NCBI RefSeq assembly: GCF_029868325.1
Contig: NZ_JARWNW010000236.1
Location: 1 to 64,000, forward strand
Source: Nocardia carnea
GTDB taxonomy: Bacteria > Actinomycetota > Actinomycetes > Mycobacteriales > Mycobacteriaceae
DNA: 64,000 nt
Direction of reading: 5' to 3'
The stretch's first letter is position 1; each line of letters begins with the position of its first letter. The notes beneath the pieces were generated by a model, which searched no databases, had not been told where the DNA came from, and saw nothing but the letters and a program-made list of their open reading frames with translations. A program made the position numbers and the translations under genes. Shown piece by piece: positions 47,161 through 56,161 of this stretch.

Positions 47161-47279
47161 TCCGCGCCCGGGCACACCGCCCCCCGGCTTCGTCCGGCCT
47201 TCGGACGGAAGCCGCCGTAGTTGCCGGTGGCGTCGGGAATGCGTGTCGTGGCCATCCGGTCCGGTGCTAGCCTCGGAAT

Positions 47280-47921
47280 GTGCCCGACGGCGATGCGCTG
47301 CTGACCTTCGGACTGGCTTCGCTGGTCCTGATCGTGATCCCCGGCCCCAGTGTGCTCTTCGTGATCGGCCGGTCGCTGTCACTGGGACGTAGGGGCGGGT
47401 TGCTCAGCGTGGTGGGTAACGAGGTGGGAGGCCTGGTGCCGATCTGCTTGGTCGCCGGCGGGGTGGGGTCGATCGTGGCGAAATCGATCGTATTGTTCAC
47501 GGTTGTCAAAGTGTTCGGCGCACTGTATCTGGCCTACTTGGGAGTTCAGGCCATCCGTCATCGCCGAGACAGATTCGACGCGCCCGGCGCCGGCGATACC
47601 GCTGCGCTCTCTCCGTGGCGGGTGTTCGGTGAGGGTTTCACGGTGGGGGCGACGAATCCGAAGACCATCGTCTTCTTCGTCGCCGTCCTGCCCCAGTTCG
47701 TCGATTTCCACGCGGGCAATGTTCCGTTTCAGATGTTGGTGCTCGGTGCGGTTTTCACCGCGGTCGCGTTCGCCTGTGACAGTGCGTGGGCGTTACTGGC
47801 CGGTGCCGCGCGGGGCTGGTTCGCCGGGTCGCCGCGGCGGCTTTCCATGGCGGGCGCCTCGGGCGGGGCGATGATGATCGGTCTGGGCGGAACTCTGCTG
47901 TTCGCCGACAACCGGCAGTAG
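47280..47921 (+). CDS. LysE-family amino-acid/metabolite exporter
   Basis: A 213-residue membrane protein with six hydrophobic segments and family motifs IPGPSVLFVIGRSLSLGRRGG and GATNPKTIVFF. LysE/RhtB proteins export basic amino acids, homoserine lactones or similar metabolites. GTG start at 47280; AGCCTCGGAAT lies upstream without a strong ribosome site. Convergent with the monooxygenase gene, with only a weak 5-bp hairpin (47985-47998) in the gap. Confidence 0.88.
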   Translation: MPDGDALLTFGLASLVLIVIPGPSVLFVIGRSLSLGRRGGLLSVVGNEVGGLVPICLVAGGVGSIVAKSIVLFTVVKVFGALYLAYLGVQAIRHRRDRFDAPGAGDTAALSPWRVFGEGFTVGATNPKTIVFFVAVLPQFVDFHAGNVPFQMLVLGAVFTAVAFACDSAWALLAGAARGWFAGSPRRLSMAGASGGAMMIGLGGTLLFADNRQ

Positions 47922-48021
47922 CGGAACAGAAACATCGGCTCGGTCGCGTAGCGCTCTTGCCCGTGGAGCCCGTTGCTGTGCGCGCCTCCTACTGGAGGAG
48001 TCGTACAGCGAGTCGTTCCCG

Positions 48022-49383
48022 CTAACCGGGTATCGGTACGGACGCGAACCGGCTCGCGGGTTTCGGCAGACCGAGATGGTCGCGCAGCGTGGTACCCGTG
48101 TACTCGGTGCGGAACAGGCCACGTTCCCGCAGGATCGGTACCACGGTTGCGGTGAAGGTCTCCAGGCCACCGGGGTAGTAGGGCGGCATCACATTGAAAC
48201 CGTCGGCGGCGCCCGAGCAGAACCATTCCTCGATGGTGTCGGCGACCTGCTCCGGGGTTCCGGCGAATACGCGATGCCCGCGGGCCCCGGCGAGACGGTG
48301 CAGCAGGGCGCGCAGGGTGGGGCGTTCGCGGCGCACGATACCGGCCACGACCTGGCGCCGGCTGGCCGTGTTGTCGGTGACATCGCCGGCGTCGGCGAAC
48401 AAGCCGGCCGGGACCGGTTCGTCGAGCGGCAGGCGAGGTAATGATTCACCGGCCAGCCCTTCGAGCTGGTCGAGACCGTATTCGGGAACCGTGAGCTCGT
48501 TGAACTCGCGTTCGAGCTGTTTCGCCTCGGTTTCGGTGGCCGCGATGAACGGGCTGAGGCCGGGCAGGATCTTCACATGGCCGGGGTCGCGGCCGAATTC
48601 GGCCGCCCGGCGTTTGATATCGGTGTAGAAGGCCTGGGCATCGCCGAGCCGCTGATGTGCGGTGAAGATCGCCTCGGCGTAGCGGCCCGCGAAGGCCCGG
48701 CCCTCATTCGAGGCGCCGGCCTGCACCAGCACCGGATAACCCTGCGGAGTGCGGGCCGCGGTGAAGGGGCCACGCACCCGCAGATGTTCTCCCGCGAAAT
48801 GGATGGGATGGATCTTGTCCGGGTCGGCGTAGCGGCCGGCGGTGCGGTCCAGCAGGACGGCGTCGTCCTCCCAGCTGTCCCACAGTGCCGTTACCGCGTC
48901 GACGAATTCACGGGCCCGTGCGTAGCGTTCGGTGTGGCCGGGATGGTGGTCGAGACCGAAATTGGCGGCGGCCAGATCGGTTCCGGTGGTGACGATATTC
49001 CAGCCCGCCCGACCGCCGGAGATATGGTCCAGCGAGGAGAACAGCCGGGCCAGGTTGTAGGGCTCGTAATAGGTGGTGGACGCCGTCGCGATCAGCCCGA
49101 TCCGGCTGGTGGCCGCGGCGATCGCGGTGAGCAGGGTGATCGGCTCCAGACCGGGCGCGGCGTTGTAGGCCACACTGGTCCGCAGGGCGGGACCGTCGGC
49201 GAAGAAGACCGCATCGAAGGCCGCGGCTTCGGCGGTACGCGCGATCTCCTGGTAGTAGCGCACATCGTAGATCCGGTCCGGGCGGCTGAACGGATGCCGC
49301 CAGGCGGCCTCGTGATGGCCCGCGGGATAGATGAACGCGTTCAGGGCGAGCTGACGCCGCCCGGCAGGAGAAGGTTGTGGCAT
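48022..49383 (-). CDS. FMN-dependent monooxygenase, NtaA/SnaA/DszA family
   Basis: A 453-residue flavin-dependent luciferase-like monooxygenase: NAFIYPAGHHEAAWRHP, FFADGPAL, the long LFSSLDHISGGRAGWNIVTTG segment, HPGHTERYARAREFV, and VLVQAGASNEGRAFA. Family members act on nitrilotriacetate, EDTA, dibenzothiophene sulfone, or dimethyl sulfide with FMNH2 from a partner reductase. No reductase is adjacent. Substrate open. Confidence 0.92.
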   Translation of the reverse strand: MPQPSPAGRRQLALNAFIYPAGHHEAAWRHPFSRPDRIYDVRYYQEIARTAEAAAFDAVFFADGPALRTSVAYNAAPGLEPITLLTAIAAATSRIGLIATASTTYYEPYNLARLFSSLDHISGGRAGWNIVTTGTDLAAANFGLDHHPGHTERYARAREFVDAVTALWDSWEDDAVLLDRTAGRYADPDKIHPIHFAGEHLRVRGPFTAARTPQGYPVLVQAGASNEGRAFAGRYAEAIFTAHQRLGDAQAFYTDIKRRAAEFGRDPGHVKILPGLSPFIAATETEAKQLEREFNELTVPEYGLDQLEGLAGESLPRLPLDEPVPAGLFADAGDVTDNTASRRQVVAGIVRRERPTLRALLHRLAGARGHRVFAGTPEQVADTIEEWFCSGAADGFNVMPPYYPGGLETFTATVVPILRERGLFRTEYTGTTLRDHLGLPKPASRFASVPIPG

Positions 49384-49482
49384 AGCCGCATTACAGCAAC
49401 GCCGGTGCCGGTCGGGAAACGGTAATTCGCACGCTGATCCGAACTCTCGGCGTGGTTTCGGCGGTGCCGGTCGACGGTTCCG

Positions 49483-50100
49483 TCATACCTCGAGGTAGCT
49501 GACGATTCCGCCGATCAGGGCGTCGAGGGCGTCGTCGAGGTCGCCGTAGGTGCCCAGGGTGCGTTCGGAGGTGATACCGCGCATCGCGGCGGGGAGGAGG
49601 GCAGCCACCTTGCGCACCTTGACCGGGTCGAGGTCGAGGTCGGCGAAGGCCTTCTGGCAGGCGGTATCCCAGTGCGGTTTCCACGAGGCCAGTTCGGCGG
49701 CGGTGAGCGGGAAATCGCGTTCGAGTTCGGTGTGGTCGCGAGGGAGGGCCGCGCGCAGGGTTTCGATCGCCAGGGATTCCCGGCTGCGCAGGCCGCGGGC
49801 CATGGCGGTGATCATGGCGGCGACCCGCTCGTGCAGGGTGCCGTCCGGTTTGATGCCGGCGGGCAGATCACCACGTTTGTCCGCGGTGCGCCGCAGCACC
49901 GCCGCCCAGAGGCCGTCGATATCGCCGAACTGGTATTTGATGACGCCCCAGGTCGCGCCGATATCGCGGGCGATGCGGTTACCGGAGACGGCAGCGGGAT
50001 CACCGGTGGCCAGCGAAACGATCGCGGCCTCGAGCATGCTCTCCCGAGACTGGATTCCACGCCTGTTGGCGCGCCGTTCACCTGCCGCCGTTTCCGTCAC
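49483..50100 (-). CDS. TetR-family transcriptional regulator
   Basis: A 205-residue regulator with an N-terminal basic arm (ERRANRRGIQSRESMLEAAI) and helix-turn-helix around GNRIARDIGATWGVIKYQFGDIDGL. The helical C-terminal domain has a W/H-containing pocket region (SWKPHWDTACQ). Divergent from the Rieske oxygenase gene, 142 bases away, so it probably represses that operon in response to its substrate. Confidence 0.9.
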   Translation of the reverse strand: MTETAAGERRANRRGIQSRESMLEAAIVSLATGDPAAVSGNRIARDIGATWGVIKYQFGDIDGLWAAVLRRTADKRGDLPAGIKPDGTLHERVAAMITAMARGLRSRESLAIETLRAALPRDHTELERDFPLTAAELASWKPHWDTACQKAFADLDLDPVKVRKVAALLPAAMRGITSERTLGTYGDLDDALDALIGGIVSYLEV

Positions 50101-50153
50101 GAGCAGCGATTCTACCGGCGCCGATCGACCCCGCCGAGTTTCACATAGGCCTC

Positions 50154-50182
50154 TTGTATTCTTTCGTAGAGGGTTCTATCAT
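50154..50182 (+). promoter_or_regulatory. Promoter and TetR operator candidate for the Rieske oxygenase operon
   Basis: TTGTAT (50154-50159) and TATCAT (50177-50182) with 17-base spacing make a good promoter. The palindrome TAGA-GGGT-TCTA (50167-50178) overlaps the -10 box, a position for repression by the divergent TetR. Confidence 0.5.
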
Positions 50183-50242
50183 CGGTTGGCGCGTGGCCGG
50201 ATCGGCCGATCCGGGCAGCTCACGAAGGCGTGGAGGGTGCAG

Positions 50243-51292
50243 ATGGCGAAACCGCCGCTGTCGATGGAGCCGACGGGCTGGTTCCAGGTGGCCTGGTGCA
50301 GTGAGATCACCACCGGTGCGGTGCACAAGATGAAGTACTTCGGCCGCGAGATGGTGGCCTGGCGCTCGGCATCCGGGCGGGTCGCGGTATTCGACGCCTA
50401 CTGTGAACATCTCGGCGCCCACCTCGGATACGGCGGCCGGGTGGAGGGCGAGAACCTGGTCTGCCCCTTCCACGGGTGGGAGTGGAATCGCGAGGGACGC
50501 AACGTTTGCATCCCGTACGAGAGCCATCCGAACAAGGGCCGCCGGATCCGCAGCTATCCCGTGGTGGAACGTAACGAGGCGGTGTGGATCTGGTTCGATA
50601 TCGAAGGCCGGCCGCCGTATTTCGAGGTGCCGGATATGTTCACCGCGTTCGGTGACGGCCGCACCGCCGCCGACTACTACCCGCCGGTCCCCGCGGCGAC
50701 CCTGTTCCGGACGGGACTGGAGATGCATCCCCAGTACGTCATGGAGAACGGTGTCGATTTCGCCCATTTCAAGTTCGTGCACAAAACCCCGTTCGTCCCG
50801 GAATTCACCCGCCACGATTTCTCCGGTCCTGTCTCCTACGTCGATTTCACCATCGCCTTCGACGAATCGGTGGCCGCGGACCAGGTCAACAGCGGTGTCG
50901 AATCGATCAATGCCGGGCTGGGTTGTTCGATCACCAAGAGCTGGGGCATGGTCGACAATCGCACCATGCCGGCGGTGACGCCGGTGGACGAATCCACCTC
51001 CGACGTCCGGTTCACGGTGTGGATCGGGCGCAAACCCGGCGACGATGCCCCGGAGATCACCCGGTACGGCAAGACGATGGCCGATTTCGTCATCGAACAG
51101 TTCGAGGCCGATATCGAGATCTGGTCCCACCAGCGGTATTCGGATCCGCCCGCGCTGTCCCGCAAGGAGTACCAGGGGTTCACCGCCCTCCGGGAATGGG
51201 CACGGCAGTTCTACCCCGGCGCCGGGCAGGCCGGCCCCGATCCGCACCGGCAATACAGCGGTGCCGTCCGGCCTGCGGCCGACCCTTCGTAA
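50243..51292 (+). CDS. Rieske non-haem iron oxygenase (KshA-like)
   Basis: A 349-residue oxygenase subunit. The Rieske [2Fe-2S] ligands are C54-x-H56 and C74-x2-H77 (CPFHGW), and the mononuclear iron triad includes D172, H175 and H180 (NGVDFAHFKFVH). The C-terminal EIWSHQRYSDPPAL resembles the EIW.H...NPLL segment of 3-ketosteroid 9-alpha-hydroxylase KshA. The first C-x-H reads CEH where most have CxHR. It needs a ferredoxin/reductase such as KshB, not found nearby. GGAGGG precedes the ATG. First gene of a two-gene operon. Confidence 0.92.
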   Translation: MAKPPLSMEPTGWFQVAWCSEITTGAVHKMKYFGREMVAWRSASGRVAVFDAYCEHLGAHLGYGGRVEGENLVCPFHGWEWNREGRNVCIPYESHPNKGRRIRSYPVVERNEAVWIWFDIEGRPPYFEVPDMFTAFGDGRTAADYYPPVPAATLFRTGLEMHPQYVMENGVDFAHFKFVHKTPFVPEFTRHDFSGPVSYVDFTIAFDESVAADQVNSGVESINAGLGCSITKSWGMVDNRTMPAVTPVDESTSDVRFTVWIGRKPGDDAPEITRYGKTMADFVIEQFEADIEIWSHQRYSDPPALSRKEYQGFTALREWARQFYPGAGQAGPDPHRQYSGAVRPAADPS

Positions 51293-51337
51293 CCCGCCCG
51301 CTCGAAGAACCAGTCTCGTCAGATCGAAAGGCCTCCC

Positions 51338-52420
51338 ATGAGCACCGATAAGATCCGGGTATTCCAGGTAGCGACCGGCAATCTCGGCACCGAGATGATC
51401 GGCCGGATCCGCAACCACCCCGACCTCGAACTCGTCGGGCTGCACTGCTACACCCCGGAGAAGATCGGCCGCGACGCGGGCGAGATCGTGGGTATCGACC
51501 CGGTCGGCGTGATCGCCACCGGGACGGTCGAGGAGATCATCGCCGCCCGGCCCGATGTGCTCACCTTCCACGGCGTCTTCCCGGACGAAGAGCTGTACGA
51601 GAAAGTTCTCGAAGCGGGGATCAACGTGGTGACCACCGCGGACTGGATCACCGGCTACCACCGCGACACCAACCATCCGCATCCCTCCGGCCGCAAGGTC
51701 AGCGAGGTCATCGCGGCCGCCTGCGAGCGCGGTAACGCGACGTTCTACGGCACCGGAATGAACCCGGGCCTGGCCCAGATCCTCGGGATCGTGCACAGCG
51801 CCGATGTCGCCGAGATCGAGAACGTCACCGTCACCGAATCGGTCGACGTCTCCTGCCATCATTCCGTCGACACCTGGAAAGCCGTCGGATACGGCCGCCC
51901 GGTCGACGATCCGACCATTCCGGAATCGCTGCATAAATACACCGCGGTATTCGCCGATTCGGTGTATTTGATGGCCGACGCCTTCGGTCTGGAACTCGAC
52001 GAGGTGACCTTCGGCTACGAACTCGGCGCCTGCACCGAAGATGTCGATCTCGGCTGGTATTTCCTGCCCAAGGGGTCGCTCGGCGCCAACTACATCAAGT
52101 ACCAGGGCATGGTCGACGGCGTACCGCGGGTCGAATCCCATCTCGAATGGCAGATGACCCCGCATACCGACCCGGCCTGGAAGATCAAGGGCTGCTACAT
52201 CACCCAGATCACCGGCGACCCCAGTATCTACAGCAAGCATATGGTGTTTCCCCGCAAGGGCGTCGACCTGTCCGACCCCGCCAGTTTCGCCTCCATCGGG
52301 ATGACCGTCACCGGTATGCCCGCACTGCACTCGCTGCGGTCCGTGGTGGCGGCCCGTCCGGGCATCATCACCAGCGCGGACCTGCCCCTGCGTAGTTTCG
52401 CCGGGCGGTTCAAGCTCTGA
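51338..52420 (+). CDS. DapB-like NAD(P)-dependent reductase/dehydrogenase
   Basis: A 360-residue protein with an N-terminal Rossmann fold (IRVFQVATGNLGTEMI) and a long middle domain, like the actinobacterial 'dihydrodipicolinate reductase N-terminal domain' family (related to 2,4-diaminopentanoate dehydrogenase). It is too long and lacks the true DapB active site, so it is not lysine biosynthetic. It lies 45 bases after the Rieske oxygenase gene and so likely handles an oxidised product. GAAAGGCC precedes the ATG. Confidence 0.85.
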   Translation: MSTDKIRVFQVATGNLGTEMIGRIRNHPDLELVGLHCYTPEKIGRDAGEIVGIDPVGVIATGTVEEIIAARPDVLTFHGVFPDEELYEKVLEAGINVVTTADWITGYHRDTNHPHPSGRKVSEVIAAACERGNATFYGTGMNPGLAQILGIVHSADVAEIENVTVTESVDVSCHHSVDTWKAVGYGRPVDDPTIPESLHKYTAVFADSVYLMADAFGLELDEVTFGYELGACTEDVDLGWYFLPKGSLGANYIKYQGMVDGVPRVESHLEWQMTPHTDPAWKIKGCYITQITGDPSIYSKHMVFPRKGVDLSDPASFASIGMTVTGMPALHSLRSVVAARPGIITSADLPLRSFAGRFKL

Positions 52421-53174
52421 GCCTGGCCCGGGCCGCGCTGTCCACCGGCGAACCGCGGTACTCGGCCGGCGTACCTGCCGGGTGCGTCCCTTTCGGTACG
52501 CCGACACGGCTGGTACGCCGAGGCTCTGCGGTGTCCAGGACAGCCCCGCCAAGGTGATTCTCGCTCAGCGGGAGTGGCGATGGTCTCTTTTACGGCGGCG
52601 ACTTATCGTCGACATCGAATCGACCGGAACGCGCCGGCCTCACGAAGCGGTCCATACCGCCCGGAGCCGGTATCCGCACCGGTCGAGACATACGGTTGCC
52701 GACCGCTACGCGGCGGCCGGTCCGCGCTGTTCCGTCCGCCTCGGCATTCGGCCGAACGGGAACAGCCGGCCGGTCGTCGCGAACCTCCGCATACGACGCG
52801 CATATCCGCGCGCCACGCGGCCCGGCGGAGGATGAAGAAGGGAACATCATGACCGCAACCCAATCCTTATAACCGAGTAGTTGCGGTGTGCATACCACCG
52901 CCCGTAATCCCGGGCGGTGGTATATCGCCACGGCCTGATCATCGGCGTGGCGATATCGCCGCATCCATTGTGCCGATCGCCGAACAGCCTCGTTCGGTCG
53001 ACCGGATTCACTTCGCCCGCACCGTTGGGTGAGTTCGGGAAATCCCATGTGCTCATTGCCCGGCCGATCGGCACGATACGCGGCGTAGTGACCCGTCCAT
53101 ATTCTTCCGGCGACATTCCGGAAAACAATGCCGATGCCGGCATGACCGCTTTCGATCGAGATGAGGGTCAACAG
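52421..53174. other. Long intergenic region upstream of the porin genes
   Basis: About 750 bases with no protein-like frame that I trust. It contains a tiny ribosome-site-preceded frame (52849-52872) followed by a perfect 13-bp hairpin (52892-52923), then about 250 bases of leader before the first porin. A small RNA or attenuator is possible. Confidence 0.4.
52892..52923. terminator. Perfect 13-bp hairpin
   Basis: ATACCACCGCCCG and CGGGCGGTGGTAT pair perfectly around the loop TAATCC. It could end transcription from the Rieske operon 470 bases upstream or an unannotated short transcript. No T-run follows. Confidence 0.55.
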
Positions 53175-53852
53175 ATGAAAGCAAATGTCCCACGCCACCC
53201 GTATGCCCGCGGTATGCGCCTGGGCGGAGTAAGTGCGGTATTCGCGGCCGTCGGAATGCTGGCCGCCGGCCACGCCACGGCCGATACCTTCGTACCGCTA
53301 CCCGACGGCCATCAGGCCGCCCCCGGGGCGACGATCTCCCGGACGGCCGAACATGCCGTGATATCCCCGTCGATGGCCGCCAACGGGGTGGGACGAGTGG
53401 TGTGGGTATCGGGCACCGTCACCGCCGATGTCACCCATACGCCGACGGTCGAACGCCCGGGGCCCTATTCGACGCCGGCGGATATGCCGGGTACCAACAA
53501 TTCGTCGACCCACGGCGCTTCACAGGTGAACACCGGCTATATCGTCGGATGCCAGGTCAGCATCGGCGACAGTGCGATCTCCGCGGGACTTTCCGGCAAT
53601 GTCAGCACCAACGGTGGCGGATTGAGCGGTTCGGCCGGTATCCAGCTCGGCCCGGGGCAGGTGAAATTCGTCCGGGTCGGTTTCAAAGATATTCTGAAGC
53701 CCGGTGTCTACAGTGTCGGATACCGGGATTTCGAGATCGAGATCCAGGGGTGCGGCGGTTACGCGCAGGCCCGGGCCTACACGGTCGTGGAAATCATCGG
53801 CGATCACTATTCGAAGACCACTCTCTACGGGGCGCCGTTCAGTATCGGATGA
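53175..53852 (+). CDS. MspA-family porin, first of a tandem pair (NfpA/NfpB-like)
   Basis: A 225-residue exported porin subunit. A signal peptide (basic MKANVPRHPYARGMR then hydrophobic, cleavage near ATA-DTFVPLP, residue 36) precedes the MspA fold: DTFVPLPDG, AVISPSMAANGVGRVVWVSG, TGYIVGCQVSIG, QLGPGQ, GCGGYAQARAYT and a final aromatic/hydrophobic strand. Such subunits form outer (mycolate) membrane channels. It has an extra 25-residue Pro/Ser/Asn-rich loop (about 93-117) missing in its partner. The partner starts 65 bases downstream; in N. farcinica NfpA and NfpB build a hetero-oligomeric channel. Confidence 0.9.
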   Translation: MKANVPRHPYARGMRLGGVSAVFAAVGMLAAGHATADTFVPLPDGHQAAPGATISRTAEHAVISPSMAANGVGRVVWVSGTVTADVTHTPTVERPGPYSTPADMPGTNNSSTHGASQVNTGYIVGCQVSIGDSAISAGLSGNVSTNGGGLSGSAGIQLGPGQVKFVRVGFKDILKPGVYSVGYRDFEIEIQGCGGYAQARAYTVVEIIGDHYSKTTLYGAPFSIG

Positions 53853-53917
53853 GCACGGTCCGATTTCCGACCGCTCGTCTTCTCGACAAGTCATGAACCC
53901 GGAGAGGTTTTTTCGCA

Positions 53918-54571
53918 ATGATTGATCCCAAGAAACTCGTCCGCGCCGCATTCGTGGCGGCCGCATCGGTGGGGTTGATGGCCACCGGCAGCGCCGGCGC
54001 CGACACCTTCGTACCGCTGCCCGGGGCGGCGGTCACCGAAACCCTCGCCGACGGCACAGCTGTCACGCTGCGTATCGTCGGGGAATCGGCCACGATCAGC
54101 CCGTCCATGGGCGCCACCCCGCTGCACCGCAATGCCTGGGTGTCGGCCAGTGCCCAGGTCGAACTGTCCGCCCCGGCCCGTTCGAAGATCAAACCCGGCT
54201 ATGTGGTCGGCTGCCAGGTCAATATCGCCGGTGGCGGTGCCAACAGCGGCGCGAACTACAGCACGGATTCGACGGGCCAGAAGCAGTCGGCCGGCGGCAG
54301 TCTCGGTGGCAACCTGAGCCTGGGACCGGGGCAGGCGAAGAAGTTCTACCTGCTGGACCTGGAAGCCCCCGACGCCTTCGGTTCGGAATCGCATCGGCCC
54401 TTCTCCTCGATCACCGGTACCAGCGGCAGCGTGAGCTGGGCCAACAGCACCATCGGGCTCTCGGGCTGCGCGGGCTACGCGCAGGCCCGGGCATTCACCG
54501 AGGTGGAGGTCGAAACCGCCGCCGTCAAGGAGATCGTCACCGTCTGGGGGCAGCCGTTCAGCCTCGGCTGA
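53918..54571 (+). CDS. MspA-family porin, second of a tandem pair (NfpA/NfpB-like)
   Basis: A 217-residue exported porin subunit with signal peptide ending near SAGA-DTFVPLP (residue 28) and the MspA pattern: ATISPSMGATPLHRNAWVSA, PGYVVGCQVNI, SLGPGQAKKFYL, GCAGYAQARAFTEVEVE and a C-terminal WGQPFSLG. GGAGAGG precedes the ATG. The C-terminal aromatic ending parallels that of the first porin (GAPFSIG). A strong terminator follows. Confidence 0.92.
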   Translation: MIDPKKLVRAAFVAAASVGLMATGSAGADTFVPLPGAAVTETLADGTAVTLRIVGESATISPSMGATPLHRNAWVSASAQVELSAPARSKIKPGYVVGCQVNIAGGGANSGANYSTDSTGQKQSAGGSLGGNLSLGPGQAKKFYLLDLEAPDAFGSESHRPFSSITGTSGSVSWANSTIGLSGCAGYAQARAFTEVEVETAAVKEIVTVWGQPFSLG

Positions 54572-54578
54572 GAACGCC

Positions 54579-54617
54579 GGAACCCGGGTCCCGCCGCGTG
54601 ACAGGACCCGGGTTTCC
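54579..54617. terminator. Terminator between the porin operon and the convergent thioesterase gene
   Basis: AACCCGGGTCC (54581-54591) pairs perfectly with GGACCCGGGTT (54604-54614), extended by two more pairs with one bulge, with a 12-base loop. It lies ten bases after the porin stop in a convergent gap. Confidence 0.75.
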
Positions 54618-54647
54618 GCGGTAATCGTGCCGGGCCTGCGCGAGCGC

Positions 54648-55178
54648 CTACACCACAGAGGAGGTATGCGCTTGCGGTCCGCGCACGATCCGGCCGATTC
54701 CGTCGGGAAGTCCGGCCTCGGCCTGAATCCGGCTGAACTCCGTCAGGTAGCGCCGCTGCTCGGCCGGCATGGGGGCGGAACGCCGAGAGGTCAGGTCGAA
54801 ATGCAGGTCCAGTTGCTCACCCACTGCCACTCGGCGCCCGGTGTCCAGGCTGAACACCTCGTGCAGGACGTGGATACGTTTATCGTCGACGCCCAGCAGC
54901 CAGGAGCGGATCTCGAGTTCGTCTCCGCGGCGCACCTCGTGCTCGTAACTGAGGGACGACTGGACCACGACCTTTCCCAGCCCGGTGCGGTCGACATAGT
55001 CCTCGCCCATCCCGATCATCGCGCTGAACTCCGCCTGCCCGCGATAGACGATGATCCCGTAGTACATGGCATTCATATGGTCGTTGAAGTCGATCCACGA
55101 CTCCTCCACCCGGCAACGGAAGGATGTGACCGGGCCCTGCGGCACCCGGTCGAGCGGTATCGTCTCCGCCGAGATCAT
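54648..55178 (-). CDS. Hotdog-fold acyl-CoA thioesterase (4HBT type)
   Basis: A 176-residue hotdog protein with the active-site region WIDFNDHMNAMYYGIIVYR (D/HMN typical of 4-hydroxybenzoyl-CoA-type thioesterases) and the QSSLSYEHEVRRGDELEI strand pair. AAGGAGG three bases before the ATG at 55178 decides the start against longer frames. Likely releases CoA from a short or aromatic acyl-CoA. Not linked in an operon with neighbours on its strand. Confidence 0.88.
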   Translation of the reverse strand: MISAETIPLDRVPQGPVTSFRCRVEESWIDFNDHMNAMYYGIIVYRGQAEFSAMIGMGEDYVDRTGLGKVVVQSSLSYEHEVRRGDELEIRSWLLGVDDKRIHVLHEVFSLDTGRRVAVGEQLDLHFDLTSRRSAPMPAEQRRYLTEFSRIQAEAGLPDGIGRIVRGPQAHTSSVV

Positions 55179-55458
55179 GGGCCTCCTTCGTCTCCGGTCC
55201 ATCCGATACAGCCGTAACCCGGTGGACAACTCCGGAACGTATCGACCGAGCGGTCGCGTTGTCTCTCCGGTTACCGTTGAGTGGAAACTTTTTCGGGCAC
55301 CCCCTCGCCCGCCCCGGTATCCCGTCGCGGCGGTGTTCCGGCCGCCGGGAAGGGGCTGCCGGATCGACCGGCGAGTGGAGCATGATGGTGGGCGATGGGT
55401 CCGTCACCGCTGGGCGGGCCGGGCGGACGAAACCGACGGCCGAGGAGGTCTACCGGAT

Positions 55459-55989
55459 ATGCGCGGAATCAACCATATCGTCCTGTATGTTTCTGACCTC
55501 GCGCGCAGCCTCGACTTCTACGAGCAGGTGCTCGGCTTCGAACGCCTGCCCGGTGGGTTTCCCGGGGGCGCGTTCCTGCGGCACGCGGGTTCGGCCAACG
55601 ACCACGATCTGGGGTTGTTCGAGTCCCGGGACGCGGCCGTCCCGGCCCCTGGATCGGTCGGGCTTTATCACGTGGCATGGGAGGTCGGCACGCTGGCCGA
55701 GCTCTCGGCGTACCGGCAGAGGCTGGCCGGTGCCGGGGCGTTGACCGGTGCGGGTGATCACGGGTCGACCAAGGCGCTCTACGGCCGCGACCCCGACGGT
55801 ATCGAGTTCGAGGTGTGCTGGCTCGTGCCCGACGAACACGTCGAGGAATCCCTCCGCGGTGCCGCGATGACCGCACCGTTGGACCTCACGGCCGAGATCG
55901 AGCGCTACGGCGCGGATACTCCGGGCGGTCCCCGCACCGACCCGGCGGTCTGGGCCCGGGTCGCGGCGATGCGCTCCGCTCAGCGCTGA
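55459..55989 (+). CDS. Glyoxalase/VOC-superfamily protein (extradiol-dioxygenase fold)
   Basis: A 176-residue single VOC module plus a C-terminal tail: INHIVLYVSDLARSLDFYEQVLGF, H in GLYHVAWEV, and E in GIEFEVCW give the usual His-His-Glu metal set. It may be a catechol 2,3-dioxygenase-like or lyase enzyme; the small size argues against a full extradiol enzyme. GAGGAGGTC lies upstream of the ATG. Confidence 0.87.
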   Translation: MRGINHIVLYVSDLARSLDFYEQVLGFERLPGGFPGGAFLRHAGSANDHDLGLFESRDAAVPAPGSVGLYHVAWEVGTLAELSAYRQRLAGAGALTGAGDHGSTKALYGRDPDGIEFEVCWLVPDEHVEESLRGAAMTAPLDLTAEIERYGADTPGGPRTDPAVWARVAAMRSAQR

Positions 55990-56161
55990 GCCGGACGCTC
56001 CCACCACCCCACTCCGCGTCCTGCGGCGGATCCATTGAGTGGGAGTCGGCGCCGCTGATCCGTGCGCCGACTCTAGCCTCGGGAACGGTTCTGCCGGGAT
56101 TCGCCGACCCGGATCGGCGACATACCAGCCCGGCATCGGCTCGGAACGAGGAGTGAAACAC

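Noticed and set aside
47985-47998. CCTCC/GGAGG short hairpin between convergent LysE and monooxygenase genes
   Set aside because: Only five base pairs; too weak to call as a terminator.
50141-52552. 803-codon open frame on the minus strand
   Set aside because: It is antisense to the Rieske oxygenase and DapB-like genes, whose catalytic motifs are intact. Long antisense frames are expected at this GC content and codon use.
52574-52852. 92-codon plus-strand frame before the porin region
   Set aside because: Arg/Pro/Ser-rich, no family resemblance and no clear ribosome site; composition matches non-coding high-GC DNA.
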